A stretch of DNA of 64,000 bases from Nymphaea colorata (taxonomy: Eukaryota; Streptophyta; Magnoliopsida; Nymphaeales; Nymphaeaceae): assembly GCF_008831285.2 (NCBI RefSeq), contig NC_045138.2, positions 33,970,769 through 34,034,768 on the forward strand. Reading direction: 5' to 3'. Shown one piece after another: positions 45,270-56,960 of this stretch; within the stretch, counting starts at the first letter, position 1, and each line of letters opens with the position of its first letter. The notes under the pieces are model-generated. The model had not been told where the DNA came from. It did not search any database and saw nothing but the letters and a program-made list of their open reading frames with translations. The position numbers were made by a program, and so were the translations under genes.

Positions 45270-46900
45270 ATTTGAGCAAGAATAGGTTCAAGCAAGAAAT
45301 TATCCAGCTTAATCAAAGTTAATCTCATCTAACCCAGTCTATATGCTTCCGGTTTATAGATTGCATATATTGCTTCTCAATGAGTCTAGGTTGGCAAACA
45401 TTTGTTCCATCCACAAATCTATGCAGATGATAAGAGACGAGAAAATCTTAAAGATTTTTTTATTTTTTTTTTTTTTTTTTCATGGGGCAAACACTACACT
45501 TGCCTGGTCTTTCGAAGCTTCCTCCTTGTGAAAAAGGAAGGGGTTCTTTCTTTTCATTGTATTGTCTTAACCTTATCATTCATTTATTGAACTCAATTCC
45601 TTTCAGATAGGAACAAAAGGAAGGACACGGATTTGACCCGATCCATCCAAGATTACATCAACATGTCATAGGGCGGCGTTGGATTCAAAGCTTATGTGCA
45701 TCTCAACTTCTTATATGGACCTCACAACCTTCGCCCTCTCTTTCGTGGTGGGCAGCACAGCAGTCTGTAACATAAACCAGATCCTGGTCAATTGGATCCG
45801 AATCGGATCACATGATCGATCGTACCCGTTGTCCACGGAAAAGATGTCATTCCTGAGGTGGCAGTGCCAAGCTGCAGCAGTGCGCACGCAACCAACGCCA
45901 CATGAGAAAGAGGACGCCATACATGAGTGCGGCCCTCATATACCCACAACCACCAAAACCCTCGCCCACGATGAAACCGACATCTTTTTTTTTTTTTTTT
46001 TTCTAGTGGTAATAATGCACTTCATAAATGTTCCCAACCTCAATTAATGGTAAAGGAAATTTTTTTTTCTTATAAATAATATAAAATTTAGGTGTGGTGT
46101 ATTTGACTAATGGGAAATACAGTGGCGACCACCCTCACGCCACCATTTCTCTTCCGGCTGACGCTACTTGCTTTCTGCTGCTGCGCGTAGACGGGCCAAA
46201 TCGGTGGCCATACTGCTCGAATCTACTCGCCGAATATGCCGCGTGGCTTTCCCCTCAGTACGCGACTCCTCCACATTTTCTTTCGACCTACCTTCTCCAT
46301 TTACTCCTAAGCAACCTGCTAGCCGGGGCTAAGTTTTACAAATAGCGGCTCATTAAGAAAGAATTTCCAGATAGCGGGCCCCGAGACGGAGCTACAATTA
46401 GCAAAGGAAGAGTTTCAAGTTAGACCGACGTGTTTTCGGAAGCTGTGCCAACATGTTGCTAATATCTTCTTTTCTTTTAAAATATTTTTTTTTTGTGTTT
46501 CTTTACCATTGAAAATGCATATGGGACTTGCTTTTTTGAACTAAAAGAGGTGAATCGAAGCCTGCTTTGCGTTCGAATAACTTATTTATTTCGTGTGAGC
46601 AGACGATGCCCAGCTTAAACACAATCAACCGCACCTTATATAGGACATGATAATAGTGTTTGTGGCCCGGACAAATTTAGAGTTGTTATGTGGGCTGCAA
46701 AATGAAACGATAACAATGTTTGATGTCTTTTTTCAGGGTAAGCGACAAAGTCGATGGTTTTGGTGAAATTTTCTTAATTAACCGATCGAGTTAAAAAATA
46801 AAAATCTTCCTTCATTTTTTACTGTTTGACGTGTTGCTTTGGTTGGCGGTCGTTTGCGGCCTTTCGCCCCCTCACTTTCCTCTTGCCTGGCGTCGGCCAC
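45270..46900. other. Intergenic upstream of IFRD
   Basis: Contains T-homopolymer tracts (45462-45480, 45986-46002), the partner of the 41840 repeat (about 45625-45760) and otherwise unrecognised sequence. No gene was seen. Confidence 0.4.
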
Positions 46901-46912
46901 CGTTTATGGGCG

Positions 46913-46918
46913 TATAAA
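46913..46918 (+). promoter_or_regulatory. TATA box of the IFRD gene
   Basis: TATAAA follows a GC-rich stretch and precedes a probable leader. Transcription starting about 30 bases downstream would give a first exon ending at the donor 47126/47127. Confidence 0.5.
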
Positions 46919-47906
46919 ACTCGCGCAAACCGTTGCGTCTTTTCTCCGATCGCGATTTCTGGATGGCCGCCTCTGGGATTTTCCGCTTCGCATCTCTCAA
47001 GACCATGATCTTTTGCTTCGTTTTTTCGTGTTTTTGGTCTCATTTTCTCAACAAGCACAGAGATTACCTTTAGGAGGTGAAGGTAGGGAAGAAAGGGGAA
47101 GGAGGAGAAGGGAGGAATGGGGAAAGGTGCGTTTCTTCTCTCTTTTTTGGTTTGGTTTTCTTCCCTGCTTTATTTTCTACCCCCTTTTCCTTGTGTTTCC
47201 ATATAGCAAAACTTCTTTTCCTTTCTGTTCTGAATTTGGGCTTGAAAAATTAGGGATTCCCTTGTCTGGAATAAATGTTTCTGTGCTGATGAGTGTATTC
47301 TCCTTTTTTCTTTTTCAGCTGTTTTCATTTTCTTTTTTACGGTAGCGTGGGCGATATTTCTACTTGTTCTGCGATTTTCGTTTTTTCTTGATTTAGGGGA
47401 TGATTAATGTGTGAGATTAGGGCTTCTTTGTTTTTTCCCCCTTCCTATCTCTCTCATTGGTGTTTGAGAGATGCAGACCATTTTTTTTCCTTCTTCGTTT
47501 TCGGGACTTCTTTTCTTTTTTTGCAACAAATGTTTAAGAAGTTCATGAAAAATATGTCTTAAAGAAATTTCTCTCTTCTGTTTTATACGGAAAGTTTGAA
47601 TCGAAAAATTCGTTTTATTTTTAAACATTTTTTTTTCGTTCCTTCGCTATGTTTTTGGCGTGTTTCTTTTTTTTTTAAATTTCTGTATATATCTTAAATT
47701 AAATGAAGGGAGTTTTTCTTTCCTCTTCTTTTGGATATTCTATCTGATCGATCTCTGGCTCTGGAAACACTATATTTCTCCAAATTTAGTCCCTACTCTT
47801 CGTTCAGCGGATAGAAATACGGCTCTAAAAATTTGCGCATTAAATTTCGAAGCAACGGTCCTGAGGTAATTTTGTCTCTTTTTTTTAGCATCTAACCCCT
47901 AACAAG

Positions 47907-50900
47907 ATGAAAACCTTCAAGAAAAATAAACAAGTTCTTTCTCTGCCTTCTTCTGGTGAAAGTTGTCCTCTTGCATTGGCAGGAAAGGGCCGCCGTCGAG
48001 CTGCTTCATTCTTTGCTAGCGATGACGAAACCCTTAGTACGGTTTCAACAGCTGAGTCGTCCGAGCTTTCATTGGCGCCAGAAGTCGATGAGGTTCGCAG
48101 TGATACAGCTGAACTCGATAACTACTTGGATGCTCTTTATGAGAAGAGGTTCGATCATCCTTTCTTCTTAATTTCCTTCATTTTGTTGGTTTTTAGTGGA
48201 TTCTTTTGATGGCCGTCAAAATTTCACGAACCCATCTTATTATACATTGTCTTTCTCGCAAACAACAGAATAGTTACTCCACTGGTTGGACGCCGTTTTA
48301 CTTTGTTAGTTTCATATACTTTGTTAGCCTGTATGAAACTGTATATTGGCATTACGTAGTGTTTGCGTCTGTGTTATTTCTGACTTTGGCATTTTTGCCG
48401 TCGTGCATATTCATGTGTGCTTTCAGGATTTCATAATGCATTCCAAGATTGAACAGACAGCAATGTCTTGCTATCTTTTGAATTATCAACTTCTGTTAAC
48501 ATTTTTTTGTCGTGGCTTGCTTCACTTTGCAGTATCTTTCACTAACATCATATGCCTAGAATTAAATGTTGAATGTTCTAAAATGCAGTTTGTAGTGAGT
48601 TGTATCAACTGAGGCTTACCTAAGTTATTCGCTTAAAGCATGTATCTCTTTCATGTGAATGTTTTTAATGTTTATGACGTGTACTTGGTTGTGGCACTTA
48701 TATATCTTGCCATAATAGGTTGTTATTAAATTCTCATCACATTCTTAAAGACAGTTGTATTAGGTGATAGGAGCCGATGCTTGTCAAAGTTATTAGCTTT
48801 ATGTATGTCTTGCTTTTGTATCAATGATTTTCAGATTTATAATTGTACCATTAACTATGGCATTCATATTAGTGAATAGGTTATTAAATTCTTATTTTAT
48901 TAAATTCTCGTCATATTCTTAAAATATGGTTCTAGAGTATTATATCGTTATGGGCGACTGATGCACTTGTCTAAATTAATAGCTTTAAACGTGTAATTTT
49001 CTTGTATCAAGGATTTTCAAACTTAGAAGCATATGATTAGTTGTAAACTTCTATTTGTAGGTGTAATGGGTGCTAATTATGTCACTTATATTTCTCTTTG
49101 TTTATCAAGAAACATGCAACTTTTTCCAGGTTAACAACCAGAGAAGCTGGACTATATATCTTGCCATAATAGGTTATTAAATTCTCATCACATTCTTAAA
49201 AGACAGTTGTATTAGATGATAGGAGCCGATGCTTGTCAAAGTTATTAGCTTTATGTATGTCTTGCTTTTGTATCATGATTTTCAGATTTATAATTGTACC
49301 ATTAACTATGGCATTCATATTAGTAAATAGGTTATTAAATTCTTATGTAATTAAATTCTCATCATATTCTTAAAATATGGTTCTAGAATATTATATCGTT
49401 ATGGGCAACTGATGCACTTGTCTAAATTAATGGCTTTAAACGTGTAATTTTCTTGTATCAAGGATTTTCAAACTTAGAAGCATATGATTAGTTGTAAACT
49501 TCTATTTGTAGGTGTAATGGGTGCTAATTATGTCACTTATATTTCTCTTTGTTTATCAAGAAACATGCAACTTTTTCCAGGTTATCAACCAGAGAAGCTG
49601 GACTAAATGGCTTGTGCAAGGTACTTATGAGTGGGATACATGTGGACTTTGCAGTAGACAAGTGAGTGTATAGTCTCACAGTATTAATAACTTGCTACTG
49701 ATATATGTCACAAAGGAGGAGTGCCTAATTTTTGAATTGTTCATTTCATTATCACGTTTGTCTTATGCAGGGGTGAAACTTTGCTCCATCAGTGTGTTTC
49801 CATCCTCAAAAAAGGTGCTGCTTCTGAGATTTCCTTGGCTGCACGTGTGTTGGGTGAGAATAACTTCATCTATTAATCTGTTAGACTGTTTGACCATAGG
49901 TTCCAAATCTATAGTTCTTGACCAACCATTTTGTTCTGCAGGCTTGCTTATTATTACGGTAGGAGAGAGTGAATTGGCTCCTATGATATACAGTGAATCA
50001 AGTTCCCATCTATCTCGCATTTCTAAACAGGGAACAAATGTTGCTAGTCGTGTTTCGGTATGTCATTCTTGTTCTCTTCTGGTGACTTAGTTATGTGATG
50101 ATTTCTGTGGCTGCTATTGTACTATAGAAAGGTTAGATTGGCTGACTCAGGTCACAGCAGTTAGGCCAAATAGAGTGTTAGATTAGACCTGACTGGGTTT
50201 GATCAGTTATGGTGGTTTAAGCCGCAAAACATTGACTATCCTTGTGTTTATTGGGGCCTGCTGTTGATAAAAATCAGCCTTGACAGATGGACAACCTTTT
50301 TTTGCATTTCTTATTGTACTTGTCCTAATACTGAGAAAATTAAGACTAACCTAAGGGCTATGTCACATGGGTATGGGTACGATAAGGGTACGGGCACGGG
50401 TACGCGGACACGACAATTTTCAAAATTTTAGGATACGCGGACACGGCGAATTTTATATTCTAAAAAATTAAAAAGGATAATAAAATTAAAAAAAACATTA
50501 AATTAATAATTCACTCTTACAATCTCATAAGTCATAAGAAAGAAAGTCTCATATTCTCAAACAAAACATTGTTCATCACCAATCTCATAAGTCATAAGAA
50601 AGAAAGTCTCAAACAAAACAAAGAATGTCGGGTTAATAAAGTGGTTCGGATCGGGTCTGACCCAGACCTGATCCAAAACGTATCCTGCCGTGTCCAAGTG
50701 TCGGTATCCAGGTGTTAGAGTGTGTCGACACCGGTACGTGGCCCATTTTGCCGTGTCCATGTGACATAGCCTAAGGGTGAGTGAAACATTGGCCCTTTTA
50801 AGCTGCATGCCAGATAGCTGTGTTTTCCGAATTCCTTGTTTATCTATGGCTTACCACAATGAATATTTTTCAGGCACTGAAATCTCTTGCTATTATGACC

Positions 50901-53216
50901 TTTGTTGTGGGCAATGATGAGGATACAGATACCACGCTGAATGTTCTCTGGCAAGTTGGTTCATATAATAAGGCTTTATTCGCCAATAAGGTTAATATAA
51001 TTTCTTTCCTGATGTTATCTACTTTATTAATATACTAACGTTAATAATATTGAGTATATGGTTTTTTTATCCTGTATGCACTTTATCCTTGAAGGCCTCT
51101 GGAATCACTGAGCCAAATCATGAAGTTAGGGCAGCTGCGCTAACTTCATGGGCATTCCTTCTGACGACTGCAACTGCAGAACAAATTGACTCTTTTTGTC
51201 TGAAAGGGTAAATATTGACTTTGTTTCTTTTTCCTTTATGCTTCTTGGTAACCATAAACATTCTCCTTCCCAACAACAAAAAAGAAAAAAATAATCTAAC
51301 AGCCGAATGCTTAAATTTGATGTTAGATTCAATGCTTTGATTCCACTGTTAAAAATGGATGAACGATCTGTGCGGCTTGCTGCTGGAGAAGGGATTGTTA
51401 TAATCTTTGAGAGGGCAAACATAAGTGCATCCAAATTTGATGATGGAGAGCCCTTCGAGTCTGTCAGTGGAAACTTGTCAAGAAGTACATATGAAGATGT
51501 TATCCATCAAATGAAGGATCTCTCAATCGAAGCTGGTGGAAGAGGAACATCAAAGAAAGAACTGGGTAGTCAGCGTAGCTTTTTCTATGATGTTCTGGCC
51601 TACATAGAGGTTAGTTTTGCAAAGTTTTGCTCTGCTGAGCTTTCAACTTTGTTGTTTATGTACCCAGTTTGCTTTGTATAAATGTCAATGCAACACAAAT
51701 CTCCTAATATTTTCACTGCATTGGTGCTAGAACATGAATTGTTTCTGGGCTTCATCTAGAAATGGACTATGTATCTGAGAATAAGGCAGGCTGTTGCATG
51801 CGTATTTTTACAGAATTTCACTCCCCATAAATATGTGACAAATTTTATATTCTCTGCATGTATGGCTTTACAAGTTCTTATTTGCATTGTCATGGAGCAT
51901 AGCGTGTGTCATGTAAGCTTAACCATCTCTTCACTTTAATCAAGGGTGACACCAATTTTTACTGATACGAAAGGGTCGGGTTAGCTTTTCTGGCTCCTCT
52001 TGTTGTCTTTCCTTTGAACTCATTATGCTGGATGCATGTGACATTACGCTATTACCCTGCCATTTTTTTTGGTTGACCTGTTTGTTTCTGTCATGTACCT
52101 GCTATTAGTGCTAGTTGTTCTGAGATAGGCCTGCCCTTGCAAGCCTGGCCTTTTCTCTGCAGCTTTTCACTTGGCCATTGCACTATAGGGAACATTTGTT
52201 AGGCTAAGTTGAAGATGAGGAAGATATTCTTCTTGTGAAAAACAGAAAAAGTTCATACAGGCAGTTTTGTTAAAGAGAAAAAGTTCTCACAAAAGTATAT
52301 TCATCTCTTGTCTGCTATGGGGTTTGTTGGACCTCTGGTTGCCTGCTCTAGAAGGATATTAGTTGTTTGTTTTTGTTCGTTATAAATTATTCTTAGTTAA
52401 AAGGTATATGAGGTTGAACTGTTAAGTCTGTTATATGTAGTTGCATGTCCTTGTGTTTGTGCGAAATGGTTGTTAAGACAGTCATTGTAACTTAGATTTG
52501 ATTACTTTGACGATCTTGCAGGAGGGAGTAGGACCAGATGTTTCTGTTAAGTTGAGCAACTCTGAATGTTTGAGGGTTACTTCCTGGATGCAGTCAATAC
52601 AGGTATAAGTTTGCACATCTCTCAATGCTGTAGTCAATGATTGACATTATGGGATGACAAATCTGGGCCTGTGCTAATGTAGATGAACATGTTCAAAAAC
52701 TTTCTTGGAGGTGGCTTTCAGACACATTTGCTGGCAAGTCTTCCTGGTTTTGTTATTCCGCTTTTACGAGAATCCCTTTTTGATGGATGATCATCAGTAC
52801 ATAAAATTAATGAAATATGCATTATTTGCAGGGCAATACTTTTCTACATGATGTTTTTGATTTTAAACCAAAACAGAGCAAGAAACAAGTATTATCAACA
52901 AAGGAGAAGGTAAAAGTGCTCATGAGATTGTAGAACTATGTGTTATAAAGAAGCTGATTCAAGTTACTTAGTTATGACATTTTGCATCCTTGGTGCTTTT
53001 GGATGTATTTACTTTTCATGCAGAGGATGTACTTGTCACCAAATTCGGTTTTAAACAAGGCCAGAACTCAAGAGTTGAACAAGCAAAGGTCAAATGCTCG
53101 GGTATATATATCTCTCTCTCTTTCTCTCTTCCTATGGTTGTTCTTGTTCTTAATGAATGCTTTTGAAACAGGTTGGTAATTATGGACACTACAGCATCAA
53201 CGTGGTCGAGGATTAG
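47907..53216 (+). CDS. IFRD: IFRD (interferon-related developmental regulator) family protein
   Basis: Plant member of the IFRD1/Tis7 family, ARM/HEAT-like proteins acting in transcriptional regulation. Twelve coding exons: 47907-48148, 49581-49661, 49771-49853, 49942-50057, 50874-50990, 51095-51207, 51303-51609, 52522-52602, 52683-52733, 52832-52909, 53024-53101 and 53172-53216; all phases join, 463 residues. Features in order: an acidic/serine N-terminus (ASDDETLSTVS), DNYLDALYEKR, LLHQCVSILKKG, SWAFLLTT, DERSVRLAAGEGIVIIFE, the C-terminal IFRD block with LSIEAGGRGTSKKELGSQR and NFLGGGFQTHLL, then MYLSPNSVLNKARTQELNKQ and a VED tail. Intron 9 (52734-52831) is GC-AG. A 5'UTR intron probably joins 47126 to 47889. 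An alternative start at ATG 47117 (MGK) would need a weak acceptor at 47934. Introns 1 and 4 carry a tandem duplication and a MITE. Confidence 0.93.
48699..49605 (+). repeat. 0.45-kb tandem duplication spanning intron 1 and the start of IFRD exon 2
   Basis: Units of about 455 and 452 bp (48699-49153, 49154-49605) are nearly identical. Each ends with ctttttccag and 25 bases of exon 2. Only the second unit is followed by the rest of the exon. The first therefore carries a spare acceptor at 49128-49129. Confidence 0.92.
50358..50769. mobile_element. hAT-type MITE in IFRD intron 4
   Basis: The 412-bp element has terminal inverted repeats CTATGTCACATGG at both ends. It is flanked by the perfect 8-bp direct repeat CCTAAGGG (50350-50357 and 50770-50777), the target-site duplication size typical of the hAT superfamily. 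The interior has no transposase. It contains ggtacgggcacgggtacg-type repeats and an internal direct repeat (atctcataagtcataagaaa at about 50522 and 50582). Confidence 0.9.
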
Positions 53217-55000
53217 CTGTATGTTTGGTCTGAAGTATTATTGGTGAAGGCCCTTTAATTTCCTCAGTTTGTATTGTAGATGCTGCCTCCTGTAACTTTT
53301 CTACCGTGGGGAATTGTTTGTAGTTTATACAATTTTTTGCAGGGGCCAAATTTAGGTACTTGGTTGGCCACTGCCGGCATGAATGTTGTTAATGCATGTA
53401 AATGCTAGAGTTGGATCTCCGAAAGTGGCTGGGATTTGTATTCCGATGCAATGCGAACATCAGTGAAGATCAAACAACGTTTCTGATTGATGCTTTTAGG
53501 CCTTATCTCTCTCTCCCACCCCTCCCCCTTTGTTTTTTTTTTGCGTTTCACTGGATTGGGCCTATGTATGTTTGGTCTGACACGGTCATTTTCTTACGAT
53601 AACTGTTGCGTTATGTGTAACCCGGTTTCCAAAGGTTGGTGGATCATTATGATCCAAGCAGACGACTTGTGGAGCGCCGCCGCAAGATTGCGGTGCAAGA
53701 TGTCCAATGGTTTGCCTGGCGTGTGGACGATACATATCCTAGTGTACCCCAGGCGCAACCTGTAGGCCCCTTTTAAGGTGTTGGGATTTTGAATTTGAAC
53801 GACGGAAACTTCTTGTCCATGTTATACAAGGCTATTTATTGGAAAAATAAAAATCGATTCTAGGTGGAAGCAATCACCAGTTTTTTTTAGGTACCTTTTT
53901 AATCATGTATTCCGGATTGATAGGTTGGTAAAAGTTTGGTTGTCTATTGAAATTGGACTGTAGGCATTATTCATGTTGAATTGCAAAATAGTATATGTGT
54001 GATGCTTTGGTCTACCGTTTTTTATTCAGATCATAGGTGAAAAAACCCTGAAATAGGTACTTTTGGTCTCTTTTAAGTATCTTCCCAATCACACGTGTAT
54101 GGGTACTTTTGGTCTCTTTTGAGTATCTTCCCAACTACACGTGTTTTGAAATCGGAAAATTATCGATAGAAAATATTACAATTCTTTTTTAGTTAAATCC
54201 TACTCGTGAACGTCAATATAGGTTAATGCATGCGTCTCATTTCTTTGCCTTTTCCTTCTCCTAATTAATCTGACCGACTGCCCAAATCTCTAACCATTTA
54301 TCTGCTATCTTCTAGGCAAACGCTTGATGTCTTAAGTGCGTAAAGTCACAGTCACAGAGTAAAATCGTAGAAGAAAAAGATGTGAGTACATGTGATAAGA
54401 AATACTGAGTTATAGCTTTGGGATTCTACAATTAGCCATGTCTCATTGTTTGATGATTGCCTAGGGCATAAATCTTGATCAATGAGATGAAAACTAGAGC
54501 CGCTTTGAAGTTGGCTGCTTAAAGGGACTGTTAGATAAGACAAAATAACCCCAATAAGTGGTGGCCATTGGAACAAGTTAGTCGTATACTTTTCCAACGT
54601 TTGAACGGAAATTCAGAAAAGTAAAAACGGATGTTATTGTAAGCAAAGCCAAACAATAGGTAATCTCTTCATCAACTCTAGACAAACTTAAGCTTTTCAA
54701 GGCCCAGAGAGGGGGCTTCCGCTTCTCCTGATCTTGTAGATGGACTCTTATTATTCCATTTTTGGGCTTATGTTAATGGAGCTTGTTAGACTGCAGAGGA
54801 ATAGGGCGGAATTACGCAGCGTTTGATTGCCATGAGAAACATTGTTGAAGAGGGGAAGGATTTCAAAAGCGTACTGCTTTTCCGCCTCTCACCAAATCAT
54901 AAAGAAAATTTTTTGGCCCTTTCCATGGATTCTGCTTGAAAGTTATCGGGGCAAATAAAATGGTCCGTCAGAGGGGGTCCGGCTATTTCCCCTGGTAAAT
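53217..55000. other. Intergenic: IFRD 3' flank
   Basis: Begins with the IFRD 3' UTR. It contains a direct duplication of about 46 bp at 54058-54150 (units with tacttttggtctctttt and agtatcttcccaa). No other gene was recognised. Confidence 0.45.
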
Positions 55001-55009
55001 TTAGCTTTG

Positions 55010-55400
55010 GCCGAACGCCGTGCAGCTCTTCTTCTTTGACAGAGCAGTGGCCTTCGTCCTTCTCAGCAACGGCAGTGGAAGCAATTCTCTGTGGTGAGAG
55101 GTAAGGCGCTCTATCTTATCTTTCTTCCTCCCTCCTTGATAGGCGAGATTGTAGAGGGTTCTGCTGCGGTTGTTGGTGATGCGCTATGCTGAACTATTTC
55201 CCTTATAACAAAGATTTTACGGCCTACCCATTTATAATATTGACTTATTTGCAAACATCTTTTGGTTCCATTTTCTTAACGGCAATTCTCTTTTTAAGGT
55301 TCTCCAGCAAATCTTGCCGTGCCTGATCCTTTCCCTACATCCCTTGTGCGACCTACCTCTGCCAGCATTAAGGTCCTCCAGCATTCAACGCTCCTCTAGC
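55010..55400 (+). promoter_or_regulatory. Probable leader of the Yae1-domain gene with a 5'UTR intron
   Basis: A donor AGAG/GTAAGG at about 55101 and an acceptor tctctttttaag at about 55299 would remove 0.2 kb. The next exon runs into ATG 55401. This is inferred from splice motifs only. Confidence 0.4.
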
Positions 55401-55613
55401 ATGCCGACCGGCGCACGCCCAGGTTCCTCTCTCCCCAACCCCAACCCCTGTAATCTGCCCCAACTTCTTGTTGGGTTTTGTAATGTTGAAGAATCAATTC
55501 TCTCTCTCTCTCTCGCTGTTCTTTATTTTTCTGTTCTCTGTTGTTGTTCTACCGCTGGTACTTGCGGTTTTTGCCTCCAACAACCTCTTGATGGCTTCAT
55601 AATGTTGAGTATC

Positions 55614-55644
<31 letters not shown>

Positions 55645-56960
55645 GGTATTGAGGAATGTTCTCTCCATGTGGTGTCTCTCTATGTGGTATTGAGAAATGT
55701 TGAGTTTGGGATTAGGGATGCCGTTATGGAGGCTAAGTGGATCGGTTCTTTGTCCTTCTCTTCCTCTCTCTCTCTCTCATATGGCTGTTAATGAAAATAA
55801 TCAACAGTAGATCAGTAAGTCTTCTTCTCTTTTTTTTTTTTATCAAATTACATTATGTTTCTTCTTTTCATTTGCCGTTTCGATATCTCAAGTAGACAAA
55901 TTGTTTGATGCTCTGTTTACATATTTTTTATGGTTTGAGGATTAGATTGGGTCTTTGCATTCTTCTCTTGGTCTTTGATGTTGCTTGATCACATATTCAC
56001 GTTATGTCCGTGGCACCAAATGTCGTGTTTTGGCTTGAAATTTTGTCTTGCAGTTTGTGTGGACGAAGGCGATGATGATCTCTGGTGCGAGGATTCAGCT
56101 TCTGATGGGTATAGGGATGATGGTCGTGATGGTAAATCAGAGCTTGATAGGGAGTGGAAGAGGAGGCAGAATCAATTTCATACAGTATCCCGAAGCAATC
56201 TCAGATTGTATACTTATTGTATTTATATCATATTGTCTTTTCTTGAAACAATATGTTGTGATTTTTGTAAGGTTTTCGTAACATGCTCTTTAGATTGGGT
56301 ATAGAGATGGATTAATGGCGGGGAAGGAAGCTTCTGCACAGGAAGGTTTCAATGCTGGTTTCAGGGAATCTGTGATGGCAGGATACAACTGGGGGTTGGT
56401 GAGAGGCATTACCAGGTAACGGCTGATTTCAGTTATCACTGTCGTTCTCAAGTTAAACTGGGAAGGGAGGTGATCCAATTTCATTTCTACTAATTTTACA
56501 AACTTTTATCAAGATAAAGCTTTCTGCTGTAGTCTGATTTTGGAAAATTGCATCTATGGGTGCCTATTCTTGTTCATCGACTAAATTTTGCTTTTGGTCT
56601 TTTTCTTGTTCTTTGACGTGCTGGAAAACACTTTTAAGTACATTGAGTTGCCTCCCGGATGAGTTGAAGGAGAAGCTAATTGGAAGATCTGATAAAGGAG
56701 ACGAGCTTCAGGCCCTATATGAAGCTACACACTCTGTTTCATCAAATGAGGCACTAATATTTTTTCATGATGATGTAATGAACAGAAAACCTCTGGACAG
56801 TGGTCCAGATTCTTCAGGTGACTTGATACAACCGAATGTTTTGGGTGATGCTTCATACTGCGGGAAGCTGGAAAGTTTCAAAGAGAAACTCAAGAGTGTC
56901 GTTAGTGAATCTCCTGCTTCTGGAATCATTGCAGTAATAGAATCAAATATAGCTGGCTAA
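55401..56960 (+). CDS. Yae1-domain protein (plant YAE1/LTO1-like)
   Basis: The conserved core is the Yae1 N-terminal domain with its deca-GX3 pattern: GYRDGLMAGKEASAQEGFNA then GFRESVMAGYNWGLVRGIT. In yeast and human this family (Yae1, Lto1) adapts the cytosolic Fe-S assembly machinery to the ABC protein Rli1/ABCE1 for ribosome work; the plant role is inferred from that. Coding exons are 55401-55422, 56054-56184, 56294-56415 and 56639-56960, phase-continuous, 198 residues. The N-terminus is acidic (DEGDDDLWCEDSASDGYRDD), then SELDREWKRRQNQFHT precedes the domain and LSCLPDELKEKL follows it. The C-terminal third is serine-rich and unconserved to my knowledge. The first exon codes only MPTGARP plus one base; it is chosen because it is the nearest ATG with a donor in matching phase and is the least certain part. 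Confidence 0.87.

Noticed and set aside
47117-47126. ATG 47117 as the main IFRD start
   Set aside because: Joining it in frame needs an acceptor without a pyrimidine tract (47934). ATG 47907 behind the strong acceptor is simpler, but the issue is reported as open.
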